Assembly: GCA_948616425.1 (NCBI GenBank)
Contig: CAPGBJ010000078.1
Span: 1-20,233 of the forward strand
Length of the DNA stretch: 20,233 nt
Direction of reading: 5' to 3'
Origin: an uncultured Oscillospiraceae bacterium
Lineage (GTDB): Bacteria; Bacillota; Clostridia; Oscillospirales; Oscillospiraceae
Shown: positions 13,823 to 20,233 of the stretch, piece after piece
Numbering within the stretch: position 1 is the stretch's first letter
Layout of the letters: each line of letters opens with the position of its first letter
Made by a program: the position numbers and the translations under genes
Notes under the pieces: generated by a model
The model's database searches: none
Seen by the model: only the letters and a program-made list of their open reading frames with translations
Told to the model about the DNA's origin: nothing

Positions 13823-14941
13823 TCAGGAAAAACTCTGCTGGGTCGCGGTCTCGATGACGCTGATCCCCAAGGCGGAGAAGGCGGACTTAATCTGCTCCAA
13901 GTCCATGCCGATGGCCGCACAGGTCTCAATATTGATAACGGCGCTCTCGGCCGTCATAATGCGCACGGGGGTGGAGGCGGGGTCCTTGCCCTCTACCAGC
14001 AGATCGGCCACCATCCGGGCGGTCTCCTGGCCCAGCTGGACGTAGTCCACACCGTAGCCGCAGAAGGCGCCGTTCAGGGCAAAGGAGTCGGCGCCGCCGT
14101 AGTGGGGAATCTTGGCCTCCTGGAGTTTCTCGAAGATAGCAAGCTCAGCGTTCTGGACAGTGTTGTCAGTGGGGGTAAAGATGGCGTCCACCTTGGCGGC
14201 CACCAGCGCGTCCACCGCGGAGCTGATCTCGTTGGTGTTGGTCCCCGTCTTTTCCTCAAAGGCGATACCTTTGGCGGTCAGGTACGCCTTGGCCTCCTCC
14301 ACCGGCTTGGCGGAGGAGCTCTCCGACTTGGAGTACAGCAGGCCCACCTTCTGGATATCGGGGTTGGCGGCCAACATCAGCTGCATCACCATCTCGGTAT
14401 TCAGGGCGTCGCTGGTGCCGGTGGCCTTGCCGCCGGGGGCATTCAGGTCGGCCACAATGCCGTCTTTAATGGGGTCGGAGACAGCGGAAAAGAGGATAGG
14501 AATTTCGGTGTCCTCCGCGGCGGCCAACATAGCTTGGACGGCGGGGGTGGCGATAGGGACGATCACGTCCACGTCGTTGGCAATCATCTGGGCCCCGATC
14601 TGCTGGAGAATCGTGCCGTCCATCTGTCCGTTGGCGGAGTAGTCGGCGTAGTTAAAGGTGACCCCCAGTTCCTTGCCCAGCACGTCCAGCTCCGCCTGGA
14701 GGCTGGATTCGATCTGGTCCAGAGAGGCGTGGTCCATAAATTTTACAATTCCCACCTTGTAGGTAGTCCCGGAGGTGGGCTGCTGGGCGCTGGAGCCGCC
14801 GCCCTGGGACTGAGAACCGCTGTTGGCGGGATTGGGCTTGCCGGGGCCCATGCTTCCGCCAGTGCAGGCAGCCAGGGACAGGACCATGGCCAGAGAGAGC
14901 GCCAGTGTCATCGTCTTCTTGATCAATTTCATCTTTTTCAT
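13823..14941 (-). CDS. trpX: ABC substrate-binding lipoprotein (TrpX-like)
   Basis: This 372-residue exported binding protein has a lipoprotein signal: basic MKKMKLIKK, a hydrophobic stretch, then a lipobox LAAC with Cys26 as the lipid anchor. A flexible Gly/Ser/Gln/Pro linker (about 27-58) precedes the mature domain. The mature domain starts YKVGIVKFMDHASLDQI, typical of the ABC_sub_bind group (PF04392), which includes Trp and Tyr binding proteins. Further family features are VDVIVPIATPAVQAML, ILFSAVSDP and FTPTDNTVQ. I chose the ATG at 14941 because GGGAGG is upstream; a longer open frame runs into the leader and is not protein-like. It is first in the operon, under the T-box leader, so tryptophan is the favoured ligand. 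Confidence 0.88.
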   Translation of the reverse strand: MKKMKLIKKTMTLALSLAMVLSLAACTGGSMGPGKPNPANSGSQSQGGGSSAQQPTSGTTYKVGIVKFMDHASLDQIESSLQAELDVLGKELGVTFNYADYSANGQMDGTILQQIGAQMIANDVDVIVPIATPAVQAMLAAAEDTEIPILFSAVSDPIKDGIVADLNAPGGKATGTSDALNTEMVMQLMLAANPDIQKVGLLYSKSESSSAKPVEEAKAYLTAKGIAFEEKTGTNTNEISSAVDALVAAKVDAIFTPTDNTVQNAELAIFEKLQEAKIPHYGGADSFALNGAFCGYGVDYVQLGQETARMVADLLVEGKDPASTPVRIMTAESAVINIETCAAIGMDLEQIKSAFSALGISVIETATQQSFS

Positions 14942-14968
14942 CTTGAGTTCCTCCCATATTAGTATTTT

Positions 14969-15025
14969 CTCAATTCGCCGTACTCTTCCAAAACAGAGTA
15001 GGAAAAGCCAATGGGCTGAATTGAG
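14969..15025 (-). repeat. Nested inverted repeat before trpX
   Basis: Two perfect stems nest here: outer CTCAATTC / GAATTGAG (8 bp) and inner TACTCT / AGAGTA (6 bp, 8-base loop), with an asymmetric internal loop of 17 and 4 bases. It lies between the T-box terminator and the trpX ribosome site, about 14 bases upstream of that site. Role unknown. Confidence 0.55.
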
Positions 15026-15104
15026 CGTAAAATTCGAATGGCAGATGTGGGGCCTTGCCGTTGGCCCGGGCTTGTTGAAGCGCACTGGGGCTGTCTCTGG
15101 GAAT

Positions 15105-15142
15105 AAAAAAACAGCCCCTCATCCCACATGGGACAAGAGCTG
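15105..15142 (-). terminator. T-box-controlled intrinsic terminator
   Basis: On the minus strand CAGCTCTTGTCCC pairs with GGGATGAGGGGCTG (some G-T pairs and a bulge), followed immediately by seven Ts. It lies directly after the T-box core, as expected for the terminator that competes with the antiterminator. Confidence 0.88.
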
Positions 15143-15438
15143 CACTCCTGCGATACCACCCAAATTGACGTCCTGAAAAACGTCCGCTCGCTTCACGCGC
15201 CATCACGCGTGCCCGATGGATAACGGGTGGGTCCCCGTCGGCATCTACTTGGTCTCCCGTTCAAGCCGCCCTCGAAAGTCCATTCATCTGGCCGCGCCCC
15301 GCCCTGATCTCACCACCCAGGACTCTCTGATACGCCTCTCAGCGGCTCTGCCGCCGAAACATAGGCGTCCCCTCTGTGGGGTAGGTTTGCTCTGCCGACT
15401 ACTATTCTTTCTCAAAGGTTTGCTACTATTTCATTGTT
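15105..15438 (-). promoter_or_regulatory. T-box riboswitch leader, predicted tRNA-Trp specific
   Basis: This ~330-base leader reads uncharged tRNA and controls the ABC operon by antitermination. Visible elements, 5' to 3' on the minus strand: a kink-turn (CCUUUGAGAAAG at 15418-15407 against CUUUCGAGGG), loop-E strands AGUA and GAA, an AGAGAG bulge and distal loop with GGUGGUGAGA (15328-15301), and the specifier loop GAA-UGG-A with UGG at 15282-15280, set directly above the CUUUC helix. Downstream are a CACGCG/CGCGTG hairpin, the T-box core UUUGGGUGGUAUCGC (about 15163-15149) and a T7 terminator. UGG is the Trp codon. The U after UGG in the core would face the tRNA discriminator base (A, or G by wobble). 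The T-box itself is certain; specificity rests on my manual fold. Confidence 0.9.
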
Positions 15439-15444
15439 GGAGTC

Positions 15445-15473
15445 ATTATAGCGGCTTCGCCCCCATTTGTCAA
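15445..15473 (-). promoter_or_regulatory. Consensus sigma-A promoter of the T-box operon
   Basis: On the minus strand TTGACA (15473-15468), 17 bases, TATAAT (15450-15445): a perfect match to the housekeeping promoter. The predicted start is near 15438, just upstream of T-box Stem I. A promoter this strong fits control by attenuation rather than by initiation. Confidence 0.93.
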
Positions 15474-15506
15474 CCCCTATTTTTTAATTCACTAAAGAAA
15501 AGATTA

Positions 15507-15531
15507 GGAGGCACACTGCCCATGTGCCTCC
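15507..15531 (-). terminator. Terminator of the orphan membrane-protein gene
   Basis: GGAGGCACA / TGTGCCTCC make a perfect 9-bp stem with a 7-base loop, followed on the minus strand by TAATCTTTTCTTTAG. It lies 17 bases past the gene's end and just before the T-box promoter, isolating the two units. Confidence 0.82.
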
Positions 15532-15547
15532 CCTGGTTTCATTTATT

Positions 15548-16132
15548 TCAACGCAGCGTTATGGCGCTCTTCTTTAAGTAAAGGATCACAAAGATCGCGG
15601 CAGCGATAGTCATGATAGACATCAGGGCAAGCAGCACGATCATGGTTCCCAGGTTCTCCCAAAAGATCTCTGCTGCCCCTCCCAATACAATAGCCCCCAC
15701 AGTGCAGAGGACCTGAATCAGAAAGACCTGTTTTCCTTTTTCTATCATGTCCTCCCGGCCTTTCTGAGCGAAAAAGCTGTCGTTAGCGCGAATAAGGAAG
15801 TAGAGCTGCGCCAAAGAACAAACCATCACAGCCACGTCGAGCACAAGGGACATCATTCCCGTCGTCTTATTACTCAGCAGATTCAGAGGAAACCCTATAA
15901 CCATCAGCATCAGGGAGGTCATATAATCTTGGTGTTCATTGCGTAGTTTAAACTGTCCCACAATAGACATAACCGCCCCGACCAGGCTGGCCATTGCGCC
16001 GACCAGACTCATTAAAAACATTCCGGGGATAAAGAGGAGCAGCAGCGCCCCAAACAGTCCGATCACAATCACCAACTGGCCCAGATACATCAGATGCAGT
16101 CCGCTATACAGCCTCTCGCCATTGTATTCCAC
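15548..16132 (-). CDS. Uncharacterised six-helix membrane protein
   Basis: This 194-residue hydrophobic protein is not one I recognise. Predicted helices are at roughly 15-37, 41-60, 70-86, 90-115, 133-155 and 160-188. A charged loop at about 116-132 (RANDSFFAQKGREDMIEKGK) and a short KLRNEHQD loop after the second helix probably face the cytoplasm. The start is GTG with AAGGAGG seven bases upstream. It lies between the tuf terminator and its own terminator, with no convincing promoter in the 111-base gap, so it may depend on read-through from tuf. By eye it is less GC-rich than its neighbours, which may indicate separate ancestry. No catalytic motif is evident; an accessory or signalling membrane role cannot be excluded. 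Confidence 0.78.
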   Translation of the reverse strand: MEYNGERLYSGLHLMYLGQLVIVIGLFGALLLLFIPGMFLMSLVGAMASLVGAVMSIVGQFKLRNEHQDYMTSLMLMVIGFPLNLLSNKTTGMMSLVLDVAVMVCSLAQLYFLIRANDSFFAQKGREDMIEKGKQVFLIQVLCTVGAIVLGGAAEIFWENLGTMIVLLALMSIMTIAAAIFVILYLKKSAITLR

Positions 16133-16203
16133 AACAATTCCTCCTTCATTTCCAACACTTCCCCTCTTCCAGCTCCCTGGGTGCAGTGAGGGGGGATTTT
16201 GTA

Positions 16204-16229
16204 AAAGGACGGGCCGCAGCCCGTCCTTT
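16204..16229 (-). terminator. Terminator of tuf
   Basis: AAAGGACGGGC / GCCCGTCCTTT form a perfect 11-bp stem with a 4-base loop, 14 bases after the tuf stop. On the minus strand it runs into TTTTAC, a fair U tract for a GC-rich genome. Confidence 0.85.
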
Positions 16230-16243
16230 CATCGCAGGTAAAA

Positions 16244-17446
<1,203 letters not shown>

Positions 17447-17514
17447 TGGATGTTTCCTCCTTATATTACAGATATACTTCTCGGGTTCAACTGGGTCGCG
17501 GACGTATTGTGGAT

Positions 17515-17543
17515 ATTTTATCCTATTTCATCCATAATTGCAA
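17515..17543 (-). promoter_or_regulatory. Internal sigma-A promoter for tuf
   Basis: On the minus strand TTGCAA (17543-17538), 17 bases, TAAAAT (17520-17515). It lies in the fusA-tuf gap about 70 bases before the tuf start. Extra tuf promoters fit EF-Tu's much higher cellular level than EF-G. Confidence 0.65.
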
Positions 17544-17575
17544 CCCTATTTTTTTACGGACCGCTTCCCGCAAAC

Positions 17576-19681
17576 TCAGTCCTGATTGCGGCCCCGCTCG
17601 GCCACAATCTTTTCGGCGATATTCTTGGGAATCTGCACGTAGCTGTGGGGCTCCATGGAGTACTGACCCCGGCCCTGGGTAGAGGACCGCAGGTCGGTGG
17701 CGTAGCCGAACATGTTGGCCAGCGGCACCAGGCTGTCCACCTGAGTGGCTCCGGTACGGTTCTCCTGGCCCTGAATCTGTCCGCGGCGGCTGTTCAGGTC
17801 GCCGATGACGTTGCCCAGATAGTCGTCGGGCACGATGACGCTCACCTTCATGATGGGTTCCAGTAGCACGGGGCCGGCCTTGCGGCAGGCCTCCTTAAAG
17901 GCCATGGAACCGGCGATCTTAAAGGCCATCTCAGAGGAGTCCACCTCGTGGAAGGAGCCGTCGTACAGGGTGACCTTCACGTCCACCACGGGGTAGCCGG
18001 CCAGCACGCCGGCCTGCATGGCCCCCTGGATGCCCTGGTCCACGGCGGGGATATACTCCTTGGGGATGGCGCCGCCCACGATGGCGTTCTCGAACACATA
18101 GCCCGCGCCCGACTCGTTGGGCTCCACCCGGATCTTGACATGGCCGTACTGGCCCTTGCCGCCGGACTGGCGGGCGTACTTGGTGTCCTGCTCCACCTGC
18201 TTGGTGATGGTCTCCTTGTAGGCCACCTGGGGGGCGCCCACGTTGGCCTCCACCTTGTACTCACGCAGCAGACGGTCCACGATAATCTCCAGATGGAGCT
18301 CGCCCATGCCGGCGATGATGGTCTGCCCCGTCTCCTCGTCGGTGTAGGTCTTGAAGGTGGGGTCCTCCTCGGCCAGCTTCATTAGGGCCACGCCCATCTT
18401 CTCCTGGCCGGCCTTGGTCTTGGGCTCGATGGCCACACGGATCACGGGCTCCGGGAACTCCATAGACTCCAGGATGACGGGGTGCTTCTCGTCGCACAGC
18501 GTGTCGCCGGTGGTGGAGTTCTTCAGGCCGATGACGCCGGCGATGTCGCCGGAGTAGATGGTCTCAATATCCTCCCGGTGGTTGGCGTGCATCTGGAGAA
18601 TGCGGCCGATGCGCTCCTTCTGTCCCTTGGTGGAGTTAAGCACGGAGGTGCCGGTGCTCAGCGTGCCGGAGTAGACCCGGACAAAGCTCAGACGGCCCAC
18701 ATAGGGGTCAGTCATGATCTTGAACGCCAGGGCGGAGAAGGGGGCGTTGTCGTCAGAGGGACGATCCTCCTCTTCCTCCGTCTTTGGATTGACGCCCTTG
18801 ATGGGGGGAATGTCCGTGGGAGCGGGCATATAATCCACGATGGCGTCCAGCAGCTTCTGCACGCCCTTGTTCTTGTAGGACGTGCCGCAGGTGACGGGAA
18901 CCATCTCGTTGGCGATGGTGGCCTTGCGGATGGCGGTGCGGATCCGGTCCACAGGGACCTCCTCGCCGCCGAGGTAGAGCTCCATGATTTCGTCGTCAAA
19001 CATGGATACGGCGTCCATGAGCTTTTCACGGTACTCGTTGGCCAGGTCCACCATGTCCTCGGGGATAGGCTCCACACGCATGTCCTTGCCCAAGTCGTCG
19101 TAATAAATATCGGCGTCCATCTCCACCAGATCGATGATCCCCTTGAAGGTCTCCTCGCTGCCGATGGGGAGCTGGATGGGCACGGCGTTGCACTTGAGGC
19201 GGTCGGAGATCATGTCCAGCACGTGGTAAAAGTCCGCGCCCATGATGTCCATCTTGTTGACGTAGATCATGCGGGGAACCTTGTAGGTGTCGGCCTGACG
19301 CCACACGGTCTCGGACTGGGGCTCCACGCCGCCCTTGGCGCACAGGACCGTCACAGAGCCGTCCAGCACGCGCAGGGAGCGCTCCACCTCCACGGTGAAG
19401 TCCACGTGGCCCGGGGTGTCGATGATGTTGATGCGGGTGGAATTAAACTGGTTCTTGGAACCGGACCAGAAACAGGTGGTGGCGGCAGAGGTGATAGTGA
19501 TGCCGCGCTCCTGCTCCTGGGCCATCCAGTCCATGGTGGCGGTACCGTCGTGGGTCTCGCCGATCTTATAGTTCACGCCGGTGTAGAACAAGATTCGCTC
19601 GGTGGTGGTCGTCTTGCCCGCATCGATGTGAGCCATAATGCCGATATTTCTGGTGTTTTCGAGAGATGTCTTTCTCGGCAT
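17576..19681 (-). CDS. fusA: Translation elongation factor G
   Basis: This complete 701-residue ribosomal translocase is of normal length. The GTPase domain shows AHIDAGKT (17-24), RGITI near 60, DTPGHVDF and NKMD. Domain II follows (GRLSFVRVYSGTL); domains III-V include VGAPQVAYKETIT, YGHVKIRVEP and the C-terminal EPIMKVSVIVPDDYLGNVIG, which reaches the decoding centre. AGGAG precedes the ATG and the gene begins 21 bases after rpsG, as expected within a str operon. The conserved motifs and regular G-domain suggest the housekeeping EF-G rather than a TetM/TetO-type or EF-G2 paralogue. Confidence 0.98.
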   Translation of the reverse strand: MPRKTSLENTRNIGIMAHIDAGKTTTTERILFYTGVNYKIGETHDGTATMDWMAQEQERGITITSAATTCFWSGSKNQFNSTRINIIDTPGHVDFTVEVERSLRVLDGSVTVLCAKGGVEPQSETVWRQADTYKVPRMIYVNKMDIMGADFYHVLDMISDRLKCNAVPIQLPIGSEETFKGIIDLVEMDADIYYDDLGKDMRVEPIPEDMVDLANEYREKLMDAVSMFDDEIMELYLGGEEVPVDRIRTAIRKATIANEMVPVTCGTSYKNKGVQKLLDAIVDYMPAPTDIPPIKGVNPKTEEEEDRPSDDNAPFSALAFKIMTDPYVGRLSFVRVYSGTLSTGTSVLNSTKGQKERIGRILQMHANHREDIETIYSGDIAGVIGLKNSTTGDTLCDEKHPVILESMEFPEPVIRVAIEPKTKAGQEKMGVALMKLAEEDPTFKTYTDEETGQTIIAGMGELHLEIIVDRLLREYKVEANVGAPQVAYKETITKQVEQDTKYARQSGGKGQYGHVKIRVEPNESGAGYVFENAIVGGAIPKEYIPAVDQGIQGAMQAGVLAGYPVVDVKVTLYDGSFHEVDSSEMAFKIAGSMAFKEACRKAGPVLLEPIMKVSVIVPDDYLGNVIGDLNSRRGQIQGQENRTGATQVDSLVPLANMFGYATDLRSSTQGRGQYSMEPHSYVQIPKNIAEKIVAERGRNQD

Positions 19682-19702
19682 ACTGTCTTTCTCCTAACTA
19701 GC

Positions 19703-20173
19703 TTACCAGCGGAAGTGCGCGAAAGCCTTGTTGGCCTCGGCCTGCTTGTGCATGTCCTCGCGTTTTTTTACCGCGGCGCCGGTATTGTTGGCGGCGTCCA
19801 TAATCTCGCCGGCCAGCCGCTCAGCCATGGTCCGCTCACTGCGGGCCCGGGAGTAGGCGGTCAGCCACCGCAGCCCCAGCGTGGTGCGCCGGGCGGGACG
19901 GACCTCCATGGGAACCTGGTAGTTGGCGCCGCCCACACGGCGGGCCTTGACCTCCAGACTGGGCATGATATTCTCCATGGCCTGGGTAAATACCTCAACG
20001 GGGTCCTTTCCGGTCTTCTCCTTGATCTGGTCGAAGGCACCGTAGACCACCTTCTGCGCGACGCCCTTCTTGCCGTCCAGCATGACGTTGTTGGTGAGCC
20101 GGGTCACCAGGACGGAGCCGTAGACGGGATCGGGCAGGATTTCTCTCTTGGGAACATTACCTCTTCTGGGCAC
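19703..20173 (-). CDS. rpsG: 30S ribosomal protein S7
   Basis: This 156-residue S7 nucleates assembly of the 30S head by binding the 3' domain of 16S rRNA and lies near the E site. Recognisable segments include PRRGNVPKREILPDPVYGS at the N-terminus, VGGANYQVPMEVRPARR centrally and FAHFRW at the C-terminus. I chose a GTG start at 20173 because AAGGAGGG lies seven bases before it and it gives the standard length. An in-frame ATG six codons earlier would put the ribosome site inside the gene. rpsL should lie just right of the window. The last 60 bases (20174-20233) show no clear promoter. Confidence 0.96.
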   Translation of the reverse strand: MPRRGNVPKREILPDPVYGSVLVTRLTNNVMLDGKKGVAQKVVYGAFDQIKEKTGKDPVEVFTQAMENIMPSLEVKARRVGGANYQVPMEVRPARRTTLGLRWLTAYSRARSERTMAERLAGEIMDAANNTGAAVKKREDMHKQAEANKAFAHFRW

Positions 20174-20233
20174 TATGCTTCCCTCCTTCATAATATTCTA
20201 TGATCTCATAGGTACTCAAAAGGCCGCTTTCAG

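Noticed and set aside
14942..15085. 48-codon N-terminal extension of the binding lipoprotein
   Set aside because: It would bury the lipoprotein signal and run into the leader region; a proper ribosome site precedes the inner ATG.
14959..15159. 66-codon minus-strand frame inside the T-box core, terminator and post-terminator region, containing Met-Trp
   Set aside because: Considered as a Trp leader peptide, but it has a single Trp codon, would start inside the T-box core and lacks a spaced ribosome site. The T-box already explains regulation.
18482..20203. Long plus-strand open frame (573 codons) antisense to fusA and rpsG
   Set aside because: Same mirror effect of strong codon bias; no family features and no fitting ribosome site.

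Overview
This window looks like a chromosomal segment from a GC-rich member of the Clostridia. Oscillospiraceae (Flavonifractor/Lawsonibacter-like) is my best guess, from overall gene content rather than any database match. Supporting signs are the rpsG-fusA-tuf order, a T-box leader, strong AGGAGG ribosome binding sites, frequent GTG/TTG starts, and a tiny Cys/Gly-rich protein of a kind common in gut Clostridia. Nearly every gene lies on the minus strand. The exceptions are the end of nrdR at the left edge and the 54-residue Cys-rich protein at 5022-5186. No rRNA, tRNA, CRISPR array, insertion sequence or prophage was seen.

Layout, left to right: nrdR 3' end (+), with a hairpin facing an XRE regulator (-); gluQ (tRNA-Asp queuosine glutamylation); a small zincin metalloprotein; a U32-family protein (probable tRNA/rRNA hydroxylation factor) downstream of mltG (peptidoglycan transglycosylase); the Cys-rich small protein with a sigma-K-like promoter (+); 5-formyl-THF cyclo-ligase overlapping a DJ-1/PfpI protein; a four-gene glycan cluster, read right to left as TagA/WecG-family transferase, GtrII-like membrane glucosyltransferase, GtrB-like GT2 and GtrA flippase, with its own promoter and a structured leader; an ECF sigma factor overlapping its putative membrane anti-sigma factor; a three-gene ABC uptake system (binding lipoprotein, permease, ATPase); an orphan six-helix membrane protein; and tuf, fusA, rpsG.

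The most informative regulatory element is the 605-base gap before the ABC transporter. On the minus strand it holds a consensus promoter (TTGACA, 17 bp, TATAAT), a T-box riboswitch with a recognisable kink-turn, a specifier loop reading UGG (Trp), the T-box core and a terminator with seven Ts. This makes the transporter a probable tryptophan importer (TrpXYZ type), switched on when uncharged tRNA-Trp accumulates. Stem I of this T-box carries an extra hairpin on its 5' side, and a second nested inverted repeat lies between the terminator and the trpX ribosome binding site. Neither is explained by the usual T-box architecture.

I found no clear wholly new multi-gene system. The best leads are the unusual T-box leader, the Cys-rich protein with a possible late-sporulation promoter, the glycan cluster with its structured leader, and the uncharacterised membrane protein next to tuf.
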